Below, one piece after another: positions 24,801-36,974 of a stretch of DNA of 64,000 nt. The stretch covers positions 898,812 to 962,811 of the forward strand of contig KL647314.1 of the NCBI GenBank assembly GCA_000727475.1. Direction: 5' to 3'. A model generated the notes under the pieces. That model was not told the origin of the DNA, did not search any database, and saw only the letters and a list, made by a program, of their open reading frames with translations. The position numbers and the translations under genes were made by a program. Numbering within the stretch: position 1 is the stretch's first letter; each line of letters opens with the position of its first letter. Origin of the DNA: Sarcocystis neurona. Lineage: Eukaryota > Apicomplexa > Conoidasida > Eucoccidiorida > Sarcocystidae.

Positions 24801-27755
24801 AGTATCAGTGAGCTAGTCCTGCGGTGAAACAATGCTGCAGTTATGCACACGCTGTACTGCGTGTATACTGCGGCGTGAGACCCACAGCTGCATGTAGTCA
24901 GACAAATTCAGATACCGAGTCCTGTGCTTCTATCAACCTTTTACACGGAGTAGCTTACGTGAGATTCCATTTTCTTTGTAGGATAGCCGAAGCCTATTTC
25001 AAATCTAGAAAACGCGTAGTTTCCCTAGCGACGAACTCGTAACGTATGACAGGGCAGGACTCCTTTCGACGAAGACTGACTGAATGCTAGAACTGTCTTT
25101 GCCCAAGACGTTAGTTGTCCGCCTGAGCTTGGTGGAGTAAGCCTAACTGGCGGGATAGCAGCGGGGTCGACAGAATGCTAGTAATCATTGAAAGCGTACG
25201 TGGCGCTGCCCGCCGCTGCTAAACCACAAGCGGTGGCAACTGCAAGCATCAGATGCAGTGGCTCCGTGCGGACACGTGGAATCCAACGTCTACACGAAAC
25301 AGGACTCCCCGGAACGGATCTAAGGACCGGCTCGTGTGTGACTGCGGACGCGAACTTCTGTTGCCAGAGCCGACATGTACACACGCCCCAACGCCATAGT
25401 GTCGCTTTACGTACGAACACTGCTGGTTTCAAAACTGCCCACGTGTTCTTCTGCATATAGCTCCTCTTGCTGTGCGTTTCAACAACATTGCCACACAATT
25501 TCGTAGCTGCTTCTATTAAATCGCAGAAATTTGGTTTACAGTAGTAAGAGCGTAAACGTCCGCATATACAGCTTGCAGTACGCTGAAGGGGGTGGAACTA
25601 AATTTCCCTTGGATACATTTTTTACAGGTGCACGCCTAACATCATGCAGCTCATGTTACAATCCTGCCAGTACTCTATCGAGGAGAGACTCTTCTGCTGT
25701 CTCCTCAACTATGGAAGGCGTCGTTGTAACACCGCTGCCAAGCTCTCCTCCCATGCAGAAGAGTTAGGCTTGGAGCCTGTGGCGCATCAAGCGCTTGTTT
25801 TGTACCTCACGTTGCAGCAGGAACGTGGCACTTGGCGGCACCAAACACATGTGTTCTTGATGTGAGGCTGCTCAGCTTACACATCACTCTGAAGATATTG
25901 TGTTTACGGGATTCCCAAGTACTAAACAGGTAATTGTGAGTGACCACAGACCTGTTTACCTGACCAGAATCACGCCATCTCGCATTTTCTTTTCAAGAGC
26001 CGAATGACGCAACAGGCACTCGATTATCTGAATAGAACCAAATCGTCTCATGCTTTTCTTTCAAAAGTCGAACGACGGAATAATACGAATATTAGTGTTT
26101 GTGTGCAGAAACATGGAACACAGTTGCGACTTTATATTCAGTTGCGCGTACACGCGCAATTTCCACAATTTACGCGGCATGTTCAAGCCCGAGTGCGTCT
26201 TGCTCGGTTCTAGCACCTCCACCACCAAAACTGCGAGTCTTGTCCCAAAACCAGTCACTTCCTTCCTTGCGAATGATAGCTGGTGCACGCTTTTCTTATC
26301 ATCACAAAGGCAAAGCAAGATCCGTGGCAACAAAAGCGTCCATGCGCAACAGTGGCACACGGCAAGTCATTGTGTACCACCCGCACTAGAGCTGTGATAA
26401 TTTTGCAACTGTTTCATCAAAGATAACAAACAATATTTGTAATGACACCAAGAAGAGCACTAGTAGGAAGGCAAGAAGGCAAGTCAGAAGCACGGAGCCC
26501 TGTCGTGTAAAAAGCTCAGGAAATGAACAGATTTAATATGGTGGACTGCTGCAGTAATGGCTGAAGAATTATAAATCCGTGGAGAGAGGCACGTCGTCTA
26601 GACTGTGGCGCACAACTAAACCATATAATGTCCCCGTGCAACAGAACGAGTATTCTTTGTGCGACTATATTCCTTTCTGTATACAAGCGTGTTTTTTTTG
26701 AACCACCGTAACTTGTGAGAGCATAGAAGTTGCTCTACGTTGTTGTACTCCTGAGCAATGCGGTCAAACGCGACTTCCGTCATATTGATGAAGTGTTACC
26801 AGAGGTGTTTGGCCACCTCTGGAGACCGCCGTGTATTAATGGAAGATGCAGGAAGCGAGCCTGAGGATAGTCAAAGTTCCCCTCGCACCCACTCTGTCAC
26901 CATGTCACCTTGTGGATCTGCAACCGTACACACGATCTCCCTCTCACGTGCTTTGGCTACCTTGTAAGCAGCGTCCAACGCTCACACTTCAGTGTTGTCC
27001 TGTCTCTTCCACTGCACTGCGCAGCTACTGCACTCAGCATCTACTTTCTTCCTATTGCGTTACTGCACTTCACACTGCAGCGTGTTTACTTTTGTAACGG
27101 TACACCTCTGTTCTCCATACGGTCTCCAAAACCACTGGCTGTTTCGCTACTCCGCGCTCGCCTTCGTAGCCCTCCACTTTCGACCATCAGTCCATCACCA
27201 CTACCCTGCATAGTCAGTCGTGAATGCGTTCGTTGTTACGATAGATAAGCGTTTTCCATCAAATACAATGGGACTCCCGACTACTAACTTGAGTCGAAGA
27301 TTTCTTGACGGACCGTGAAGCCCTCACAAACCCCTCTCTTTTGTCAAGAACAGCAACGCTCCACTCCGCTGCCCTTCCATTTCAGTAGTCGCCCGCACGG
27401 TGTGTCATTGTTCTAGCGTGTCTACAAATATATACCCACGCAGACACATATGGACATACAGATATACATATATATATATATATATGTATATTCTTTTGCC
27501 CGTAGTCGAAGCAAGACCTGAAGTGTGTGTCGCTGTTGTATAGTTTTAACAAACAGTGGTTCGAACGCTGCTCTTAGATTATGGGTTTTTTTCCTGCCAA
27601 CCGTCTCAAAGATGCAGCTAAGTCGCTGGGTTGCAATGTTCGTCGTTTCTGCCACCATGTCACTCGATGTAGCCCCGACTGAATTACATCCAGCAACAGG
27701 AGCGTTGGAAGATGTCAAGACGAGGAAAGTACGATAACTTTTTGTCACCCCGTTT
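21897..27755. other. Repeat-poor region with no confident gene
   Basis: From about 22,260 the CAG runs and microsatellites stop and composition becomes even. No frame exceeds about 125 codons and none is recognisable. The most protein-like fragment is a minus-strand piece at about 24,180-24,025 containing LRVGPLTSGSCEVFARY and ending at CAGCAG|GTGAGA, but it has no partner exons that I can identify. Multi-exon genes with short exons may be hidden. One small (TA)n tract sits at about 27,468-27,486. Confidence 0.6.
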
Positions 27756-28073
27756 CTATGATATTCTCGTACAAGTGCAGTTTGGCAGCGCGGACGCTGT
27801 ACTCCCGACTGCACTGCACGACCGTTTGCTTTTGAAACGTTTGAAGTGCGTGCTTTCGCAGGGCCAGAAGCCAGCGCCGACGGAATACCACGGTGGCACG
27901 CGAGACGTAGAAAGATATATTTTGGTGTTATCCCAAAGATGTGCGGGTCCCGCATGAAATAGAAACAAGACGAATGACAGCAACGCCGCACTCAAACTGA
28001 CCACCCCCACAAAAATGCCAAAAATGCCGCAGTATCCTAAGTTTCCAAAGAGTGCTAGTGCCAGGTTCCACAG
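27756..28073 (-). CDS. Terminal exon of a putative multi-pass membrane protein
   Basis: A 106-codon frame begins after a good acceptor (TTTCCTTTGTGCAG), phase 0, and ends at a stop at 27,756. Residues 1-40 are strongly hydrophobic, with likely membrane segments around LALALFGNLGYCGIFGIFVG and VSLSAALLSFVLFLF. A hydrophilic, Lys/Arg- and Cys-containing tail follows. The exon contains no simple repeats, unlike the rest of the window. I do not recognise the family. The exon at 30.5-30.9 kb is the likely upstream partner. Confidence 0.45.
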   Translation of the reverse strand: MWNLALALFGNLGYCGIFGIFVGVVSLSAALLSFVLFLFHAGPAHLWDNTKIYLSTSRVPPWYSVGAGFWPCESTHFKRFKSKRSCSAVGSTASALPNCTCTRIS

Positions 28074-30546
28074 CTGCACAAAGGAAAGAGAAAGTACGTG
28101 ACAAGAAAGATCACACGCAACACGTTTCATGAAGAAGCACTTTTGCAAAAAGAAACCCTGTAACATACTGAAGCGCAACAAGTGGACGCAACCAAAAAAA
28201 ACGGTCACAGTCAGAATAAGAAGCTCCTTACGAAAACAAGAACGTCCACTGTCTCAAGTCGAGCGTGGTGTCACGGAGGAGAGTATCGACTGCAGAGCGG
28301 CAGTGACTTTCAACAAATCGGTCACACGTGCTCGAGTTTCGAAGACCCTAAAACAACCAGGAGACGTGTCTCATGATACTGCAGCCTGATTCGTCATGAT
28401 AGGTACGACCACCACTGCAAGCATACAGGAATGCGTGTGAGACTGCACGTATATATACATTCAACTATGCATTTATCACTTCGTATTGAGTATGTGTAGC
28501 CGCGACACATACAGACTTCCTGGTGTCGCCCTTGTCGCCAGTTTGAGCTTTGCAATTACGAGCGGACGCTGACTTACTCACCACGTTATCAGTGCCACTC
28601 GGCGTCGTCGTGCCTGACTACTAGATACCCGCGTTAACTGTCTGCAGAAAGACAACTTCCCACTGCGGAACAGATGCGCACAGATGCAGCACTGAGACCT
28701 CGACTACAGAGAAATTCACTTTTCCTCAGTGTTGGACAAGCGTAACGAAGCTTACTACACGACGATGGCTACGCGTGCTAGCTCGCGTTATATCCTACAC
28801 GTAAATACTTAATAATACGCAAATACTTGTAGAGGGGAAAACAAATTCGTATAAATCTGTATATAAGCAGCAGGACGAGCACACATGTGCAAACGCATAC
28901 AAGAGCCCGGCACTCGACAAAGACGCATGTCTGCCTTGATAAGAAGCAGAGCACATACACGACATTCCCCGTGCCGGCAGCGTGTACTGTGTTTGCACAC
29001 AGAGCAAATAGCCCTAGGAATATCCGTACACACATACGTTTCGTCCATTGAAGCGTAGCCCACAACCCGCATCCAAGTACAAATATATAAATATATACAT
29101 ACATATACATAGGCTGAAAGAAAGACACAGACAGACTTGAGAATCTGACACAGATACACTCACAGACGTGCCTATGCACGACTTTTTGCATGCAGAGAGT
29201 TCGACGTGGGCCTGTGGCTGACCTGCAACGGCAGTGCACTCAGGACTTCACACACACGGGCCCACCCATCCGCTTCCACACACCTGCTACTACCTCCTTC
29301 TGGCAAGCACAAATACGTATGTGTGTTGGCGCCGACGCATGTCATACGTATGAGGATCCTGAAGAATGGAAGTCAACGGAAGAGAGAGGAAAGAGTAATT
29401 TCACACGCAAAGAAGGAGTTCTGCATTTTCCCTGCGAAGCTTACACCAAAGCGGATCCAGTTCCCAGTGATGGCGAGGCAGCGGAATGATTGAAAGTGTA
29501 CGAGCACCGAGACAAGACCCATTACGAAAGGTGTCCAGGCGTCAACTGCAAACATTGCAGACAACGGTTTGAGACGGCGGCTTACTGTCTTCGAATAAAA
29601 TTAATATATTCGTTTTCGAAGCAGCCGCTCTGCGGTGCCTGGGAAAAGCAGGAAAGAAGCTGCAACTCTGCGTCAGTACACGTGGAAGTTTACAGATAGC
29701 AACAAAGAGGCCTTACAGAGGCCCAGGGAGCACCGAGTGTACACGCGGAATGTACTTCGAGGGGATATAGAGAAAACGGCCTACCGACGGTATATCTTCA
29801 GTCTGTCCCACACGTGAACACCGCTTCAATAAGAATTTGCACATTCACATAAACCGTGTTATTCTTATCCAGCTCCCTATACGGAGAGGCACTATCATGT
29901 ATACCTATAAACAGAGACAGGTCTCTTTGTGCCAATTACTACACCAGTAGGCGCTAAAATATATATACGTATATATATATAAATATCTATATGTGTGTGT
30001 GTGTGTGTGTTGAGATTTAGAGAGAGGGAGCTAAGCTGATGTGTTAAACAACATTTTGTTTTTTTAAGCACGAAGAAAAACCTGCATCTCCTTCCGCAGA
30101 CAGCTTTCGCCAAGTAAACGGCTTTTTCCGTTTCAAGTGACTTGTAAAACCACGCAACTTGACACGAAAAAATTGTCATCTCTCTCTTTGAAAGAAGGTC
30201 CGTCTATGATTGTGTAGCTTCTGCCGTACACGTCACCTGTACACACCTTCGCTCCTCTCCTAATCTTTCCACCGCCTCGATCCTTCTTTCACCGACGCAC
30301 GGCCTTGGTGTACACACATGTTAGGTCCTTGCCCGAAGAGATCACGTGCCTTCGCTCCGTGTCACAGACAACTGCACCTCCCTGTCGGAAATCAGTTGCA
30401 GACGTACTCACGCATACTCCACTTTTATGTACAAGTGCAGGTGTCTCTAAGGATAGGCATGGAGACATAGTTTAAGACAAATACAGAGATGTAGGTTCTT
30501 TGTACCGTCCCAGGACACTCTCTGCTTTCTTTCCTTCTGCCCTACA
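28074..30546. other. Putative intronic region between membrane-protein exons
   Basis: Repeat-poor DNA with no long frame. Two minus-strand fragments could be short exons: around 30,155-30,065, containing VAWFYKSLETEKAVYLAKAV and ending in front of a GCAG|GTTT site, and around 29,540-29,400, containing WIRFGVSFAGKMQNSFF. Phase and family evidence are lacking for both. A short (GT)n run lies near 29,993-30,011. Confidence 0.35.
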
Positions 30547-30875
30547 TAAGACGTCGGAATCGAAGGAGAAGAGACGGGCTCTCCAGGTCAGCGCGTTGAC
30601 GTCCTCGGAAAAATCTGTAGGACTGAGACGCAGCGTGGGATATCGGTCGACGCAGAGAAGCACAAACAAGACGAGAGTGGCTGCACCAGAAAAAAGCCCC
30701 AGTGCCTTGGCGATACCCAAGAACATCTGCACGACGGCAATGCGCGGCCACTGGCGGGCGACTTCTTCTATATCCACAGAAGAAGATGTCCGAGAGCAAA
30801 GTCCCGGGAAGCGTTCGGCGTCCTCCAGATACACGCTGGGCTCCGCCTCCGAGGAAGACATTCTGGGCGACTCCA
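30547..30875 (-). CDS. Putative membrane-protein exon with N-terminal region and one TM helix
   Basis: After a pyrimidine-rich tract ending CCCCGTAG, the frame reads MSSSEAEPSVYLEDAERFPG from an ATG at 30,861. A short acidic region follows, then a hydrophobic segment LGLFSGAATLVLFVLLCVD (one likely transmembrane helix), then a polar loop ending FSFDSDVL. Candidate donors are GAC|GTCTTA (30,553, phase 0, matching the terminal exon) and TTAT|GTAGGG (30,546). The absence of repeats and the coherent layout favour a real exon. The family is not recognised. The ATG may be the start, or the exon may be internal with an upstream acceptor at 30,876. Confidence 0.5.
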
Positions 30876-33800
30876 CTACGGGGAAAAAATGAAGAAGCAA
30901 GAGTGAGACCGTGGACCGCAGGGAAAGGAAACTAGACGTGGGCTTGTCCAAAGAGGGAGGAGAGAGCAACAGCAGTAGAACAACAGAAGGACGCGAAGGT
31001 AATGCTGCTCTTCTCTGTAGCAGAAGAGAGCAAGAGGCAGAACGTGAGACCTCACTACAGGGAGGGGTGGTTGGGGAGAGCAGAAGAAGCAAGAAGACCA
31101 GAACTGGCTAGCAAGGGGGATATGGAGGACAAAGGACGGTCGAAGGAAGACAAGGGAAACTGGAGGACGTTGGTCAAAGAGAGAGCACACGGTGGGAAGA
31201 TCGGAGTAAATTGGAAGCACACGGAGACCTGACGGCGAAGAAAAAATGCAAGTACATGAAGAAAAACGGCATTCGAAGCCAAGGAGGCGACGCGCCAGAA
31301 GCAGTCAGACAAACGTGTGGGCGCGCTGCCGTACACTACATGTGCGTGTATGTGTTTTTGATGAAACTTCCGTCTCTACACAACAAGGCTTTCTCGAGGT
31401 TTTTCCGTTGCTGTTGCTTGGGAACAATGCGACAATGCAAACGTTTCCGCTTCTTCCTTCAAGCAAGCATGCATCAGCCGCTGCGCAGCAACAATGGGTA
31501 GAAAATTGCTCCGCATATTTCCGTCTTTTCACGGATGCTACGCCAAGTGCTTTAGTTGCTTATATATGATATAGCGTTCCAGGAACCAAGTGACGGCCAC
31601 GGGTCTCTCATTCCGTAGTTGTCGGCCTCGCTACACATCACCTCTTACTGCTCTTGTTCTCCCGTTTTTCGCGACCTCTCGTCTGCAACCCAGATTTCCC
31701 CAAGGCTGAAAGTGATGCTCATTTTACTGGAACTGCAGCAGCTGCTGGGAGCGCTGCGGAAATTGCTGACGTTGCTATAGTTGCTGGTCCTGGTGGTGCT
31801 GCTACGCAGGCTGCCGCTCCTGACACTGATGTAAGTGCGGTTGCTATTGCCGCTGCCGAAATAGCTGGAACTGCGTCTGTTGCAGCTGCTGATAAAGTCC
31901 AAATGGCTACTGTAGCAGTCGCGAGTAGTGCTAGAAACGCTGCTGCTGGTAGTGCTAGGGAGGATGCTCCAGCTGTCGTTGAGCTTGATCCAGGTGACTT
32001 GCTGCCGTCGCTGTATTATCTGTCTACTTTAGAAGGAGCACTGGCGATGTAGTAGGAAGTCGTATTATGTGATGTTGTGTTTGCTCTGCGCATATTGTTT
32101 CTGCGACAGTTGTAGCATTCACCAATTCTGTCCTTCCTGGACCACGACCAGCAGGTGCTCTCAAGCAAGTTGCTGCCGCTTCTCGTCAGCATCGGACGGC
32201 AATTGCGTAGCTATGCACACGGCCTTGCCACATACACGGAACAATTGTGGATCCCCAAGACGAACGCTGCCTGTGCTCCGAGCATTCAATAAAACGTCTC
32301 TGCTATTGTCCTATGGTATAAGTTTTGGAAGTTGCTGTTGCTACGGAGGGCTACAACAGATTTTTCGCTGCAACACCAATTAGATGGCAGATGCATCGTG
32401 CGCTCTACCGGTGGTAGGAACCACACTTTACTAGGGGAGAAGCCATATCCGAGACGGTCAAAAAGAGTTCGACGTTTTTGACATCATGTAAACAAATATA
32501 TTCGGACAAAGAGTGGGAAGACAACTTGGTGACTGGATGTTCCCATGCCCGACGCCGCGGTCAACATACAGCGCCAGACACAACGGAAGGCGTACAGACT
32601 GAATAGGCAAACAGGAAGACAATCTCTGTAAACGCTAACATAGCGCACGGACGTGGACATAAACGAAGATAACTGCAGAACGAAAATATATATTTTAAAC
32701 GGAATTCTCTAGCATAGTGTCCTATTATATACATATCTGTGGAAGACCCCTTCTGTGTAACGTGCAACCTCGGTGCTGTGGGTGTTCTGATCTGCATACT
32801 GGGAAACAGCTGTTTGAAGTGTTCTTCTTCCTTAACCTACGTTTGTCAGAAACAATGGATGTTCCTGCAAGACGCCGGAAACTCCAACTGTACTTAGGCT
32901 ACGGCTTGAGCACTAGTGGGTCCCCGCGAAGGCTGCGTGGACGCGCAGGCCTGTACCCCGTAAGGAAAATCGTTTTCGCCTGCAAAATCGTGAATTGTTC
33001 CATCAAAGCGTGACCGTCGTGCTGAATCGGAAGCAACAGTTAGAAAAGTTGCATTTTGGTGAAGCTCTTGCTGTAACGTGTTTTCTCGTTCTTCAAACTT
33101 CGCTCACGTCACCTTGCCCTCCCTCCTACTTGAGGCCACGCCGGAGAAAATCCATATCTTTAGCGTAGCTGAAAGGCATCCTGGTATTTGTCCAGATCAA
33201 ACATGTGTAATTCCGTGGACCTCCTCGCGCGTCTCTCTTCCACAAGACCGGGTGCCGCGAACATCAAGAAGAGACGGGAGAGAAAGCGCAGGTGTGAATT
33301 TCACCAGTGACCATTTGTTTTCACAGAGACTGAGCAGAGGGAAAAGTGACAATGCATTTCGGGGAGAATAATTCGGAGCAACGATGTGTAGCATGCGGAA
33401 AGTGTACAAGTGGACACGTTTCCATCGGGACTCGGCAAAACGCGTGGACTGAAACACAGTCACTCGACGAAGACGCTTTTCCGCGTGAACATCACTGCTC
33501 GTACGGATGCAGAAATTCTAGTTCAATGCGTCGTCGGAGGCGGAGTTCCAGCCGGAAGATCACTGCTCTACACCGGGTTTTACTCCACTTCGACTTCTGT
33601 CCCGCACTCACGCGCTGTCTACGGCATTCAACAGCGAAGAATACCTTAGTGAATGCTTGCCAGAGCGGCACACAGAGAGCACAACCGAATTCCAAGCAGA
33701 CAAAGCGGATGGCCAAAGGTAGGCCATTCACTCCTGGTATCCAAGAAACGCAAGCCGGTCCTGCGCGTAGCACAGAAGGGCGGGGGCTCATGTCCTGCGT

Positions 33801-34508
33801 GTCTAACCTCGAGGTTGAAGAGCCACCATACTACGGTTGTCCTGATACCCGTAACGAACTGTCCGCAAGGGCGAGCTTTTTCCTATTGCGACCATCCCTT
33901 ATCAGCCATCAATACGAATGAATACAGAGCCACTACGGAAGACAAGTTTTTTTTCATTATCTACGTGTGAAAAAGACTTCTCAGCACGCGGGAGATATCT
34001 ACAAAATACCATACCCCACGAGTCAACAATACCAATGTACACCAGAGCGCTTACAAATAGGGTCAGCAAAGGCAGAATTATAATACCGGCACGGAATCTG
34101 CAATTTAAGAAAGAACCATTACGACAAGCTCAGCCGGCGTAACTTTGCAATAGTAATAGCATAGAGCTTCTAGGCAAAACCTCTGACCACAACCCTGCGT
34201 ACGACACGCATAAGAAAAACTTCTCCCACTTCTTCATGATTAACAAGTCCACCCTTATCGCCTGTTAACACAGAGAAAAGGGAAATTTGCGGTCATTCAC
34301 ACGTGTGTCGTCCCCGCGCGATTCGTACTTAGGATGGCGACAAAGGACGCGCAGACGCGCATTATTATTTAATGAATTTTGAAACCGCTCTTCTCCAAGC
34401 ACACAGTAAGAGATCCAAAAAAGGTGTGACCCTAGAAAAGCCACCACAACGAGACTGGGGGGCACTAGTCATGAACGGCTCCATACATTGTTACTCTTGA
34501 GCTGAGCT
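30876..34508. other. Repeat-poor region, no confident gene
   Basis: Contains a pyrimidine-rich (minus-sense) tract at about 30,890-31,220, upstream of the membrane-protein exon. A degenerate GCT/CTG block at about 31,720-32,010 could encode Ala-rich sequence on the plus strand. Plus-strand frames at 33,346-33,921 (191 codons) and 33,410-33,649 overlap in different frames and have no recognisable motif. I cannot choose a coding frame. Confidence 0.45.
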
Positions 34509-34790
34509 TCAAAGATACTGACCGCTGTGTTGAGTGTTGAACAGCAAAGCTGTGCCCACTGCTGGTGTTGTACTTCCGGTAGTTGAGGACTGAGGAACGA
34601 AATTACTTGTGAACACGCTGAACGTGAGGGTAAAAAGTAAACGAGTATACTGAAAGTGAAAGCTCACGCAATCGAAGAACGCATAACGTGTGTAGTGGTG
34701 CGCATCGCCTACGCGCAGCACGTAGTCGCCACGCAGTACTCGGGGTGTGGAAGAAGCGCAGTCTCCAACGAGACCGATACCGACTACATG
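34509..34790 (-). CDS. Orphan candidate exon, hypothetical protein
   Basis: Following an acceptor CATTCCCATCAG, the minus frame is open for 93 codons to a stop at 34,509. It is free of low-complexity sequence, with VVGIGLVGDCASSTPRVLRG, VGDAHHYTRYAFFDCVSFHF and a hydrophobic stretch LLFTLTFSVFTSNFV. A possible earlier end is a GTCAGT donor after 34,523. An upstream fragment at about 34,960-34,860 (ICAYARTALKDYTAQYYVQV) could be its partner. I do not recognise the family. The protein-like composition is the only evidence. Confidence 0.3.
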   Translation of the reverse strand, partial: HVVGIGLVGDCASSTPRVLRGDYVLRVGDAHHYTRYAFFDCVSFHFQYTRLLFTLTFSVFTSNFVPQSSTTGSTTPAVGTALLFNTQHSGQYL

Positions 34791-35973
34791 CTGATGGGAA
34801 TGTGCATACACATGTGTACGTGTTCAAATATTTATACACAGGTAGCAGTATGCCGGACAGTGTGTGAAACAGCTGCAACAAAGGCTGCTTTCCCGCATCG
34901 ACCTGCACATAGTACTGCGCGGTATAGTCCTTAAGCGCAGTACGTGCGTATGCGCAAATTCTAAACAAAGACGACAATTTGTGAGTACGTAATCTTCACC
35001 ACCACGCGCGAACCGGCGGGCGTTCGGAGTAATGGATCTCCTGATTCAACGTATCATTGTAGGCAGGAGAAGCACAGTGCAAGAGATGCACATCTACAAG
35101 GGTTAACACGAATATATATATGTATATATATATATGCGTATACAAATACGTATATATTAATCTCATGCCTGCGTGCGCGTCTGCGGCGCGATATGTAGGA
35201 ATCTACGTGAGAACAAAGGCATTCCTTTCCCGCAACTCTATATGCACAGAGAGAAGGGTACCTGAAAGCGCTACTGGCGTGGAAGTCGCAAAAAGGCGGA
35301 ATGATGTGCAATATCGACCCCAGGCATGCACGACCACAGAGTGGTACACTTACGTATACAAGTATATACATACAGGCATATAAGTCGATAGTCGGCTACT
35401 AGGCGTGTGCCTACTACGCGTCACTAGTAGGGCAAACACTGCCTGCCTGTACGAGTACGCCTGCACGTGTATATTCACTTGTATCACACGTATATATATG
35501 TACGTATGCATACCATATGGGTGTATGCATATACCTTCATGCGTATGTACGACGGTTTTTCAAAAGTAATACACATCACAGGGGATCCTAGGGTCTATGC
35601 CGCCTCTTCAGCTCTCAGCAGGTGCACACAGAAGAGACTGAGCCCGCGCTGTTGCGTGCGTCGTTTGCCAGTGTGCCCCGGCACCAGTGCGTACGAGGAG
35701 ACGGAGAGGATTCACCGGATACAGACGTCGACCGATGCGGATGCACACATGCATACATATGTATACTTAGTTGCACGCAGCCCCAGTATAATCATTCTTT
35801 GCACTTTACTGAGGATTCTTGGTTTGTAGAGCCCCTTCTTCGGGCAGACGGGTCCGGGTCTACGTACTGACACCTTGGCTCTTTGTACGAACATGGTGAG
35901 CGCGTACACACCCAGGTGAGTGTACAACCATATATTTACACGTGTCAGTGCCTCTTTACATATACATATAAAC

Positions 35974-36008
<35 letters not shown>

Positions 36009-36315
36009 CCTGTGCACCTAAATACACTAAGTATACACGTAGATGTAGCTGTGTCGATTCACACGTAGATGAACATCCGTGCCTACCCATCTGTATAACA
36101 TTGATATATATATATATTACTTTTTTTTTCGTATGCCCTTTCTTATTCACATCGTACGCAACTCTACGCAGATGTGAACTACTTACACAGGTGAATACAT
36201 TGGCAGATAGTCAGGTAGCTACCTGCCGCGTACTCGTGCGACATGTGGCAGCCGCGTGTAGTTGCTTTGTTAGAAGCTGCACATATCTTTTTCACTTTTT
36301 CAGCCACCTCTGCGT
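34791..36315. other. Transition to repeat-rich DNA, no supported gene
   Basis: Microsatellites of TATA/CGTATA type resume at about 35,110 and recur at 35,480-35,520, 35,965-36,010 and 36,100-36,115. No recognisable frame is present. This is the downstream flank of the minus-strand PrimPol gene, so its 3' UTR should lie here. Confidence 0.6.
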
Positions 36316-36974
36316 TTAACTGTTATCTTCTTTTTGCTCTTCCACCAAAGTGTTAAGAATTTCTGCAAGTTCTTCTTCCGAAAGGCTGGGGCATGCTTCT
36401 TGTGCGCCTCTGCTACTGGCACACTCTCCGCTGTGGCTGCTTCTGCTGTGACTGCCGTCCCTGCTGCAGCTGTTCCACCTGTCACTGCTGCTATTGCTGC
36501 GATTTCCACTGCACAATCCCCTCCCGCTGCTGCCCTCGCTGCTGGTGCTGTCACTGCTGCTGCTGCTGCTGTCACTGGTGCTGCTGCGGTCGCCACTGTG
36601 GCCGCTGCTGCTGCTGCTGCTATCGGTGCTGCGCAGGCGCCTTGGGCCACTGCCGCTGGTGCTGCTTTGGTCACTGCTGCTGATGCTGCTTGGGTCACTG
36701 CTGCTGGTGCTGCTTCTGTCACCGCTGCTGGTGCTCGGCGAGTCATTTACGGAGCAACTGATAATATCCTGCAGATCTTCCCGCAACTTCTGCAGATGAG
36801 CAGGGAAAGAAATAGCAGCCGAGCGGAAGCCGGTGCACTCGGGATCGAAGCACTTCTGATAGAAGTGTCCTTCTGCTGCGTTAATGACAAGGCTGACGGC
36901 GTTGGATTTGTGAGGTCGTCGAACGCGTTCGCAGTATCGATTCTCTTTCAGAGTCACAACAGCCATGTCTGAGG
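36316..36974 (-). CDS. PRIMPOL: PrimPol exon 4: zinc finger and acidic C-terminus
   Basis: The acceptor CTACTTTGCAG lies downstream of a long pyrimidine tract. DMAVVTLKENRYCERVRRPH leads into a Zn-binding module with Cys, His (RPHKSN), then QKCFDPEC, and closes with FRSAAISFP, the family's F.S..FPLP end. A Ser-rich linker of ~130 residues follows, and the protein ends LSEEELAEILNTLVEEQKED before two residues and the stop. This acidic helix resembles in position and charge the C-terminal RPA-binding segment of human PrimPol. Confidence 0.92.

Noticed and set aside
27525..27737. Plus-strand frame with a signal-peptide-like MQLSRWVAMFVVSATMS
   Set aside because: Considered as a first exon of a secreted surface antigen, but no downstream exon with the conserved Cys pattern of Eimeria SAG proteins was found.
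27422..27991. 189-codon minus-strand frame overlapping the membrane-protein exon
   Set aside because: It starts inside the better-supported hydrophobic exon in another frame, ends in TA repeats and has no motif.
31654..32052. Plus-strand Ala-rich 132-codon frame
   Set aside because: A degenerate GCT/CTG block open on both strands; no motif or neighbouring exon.
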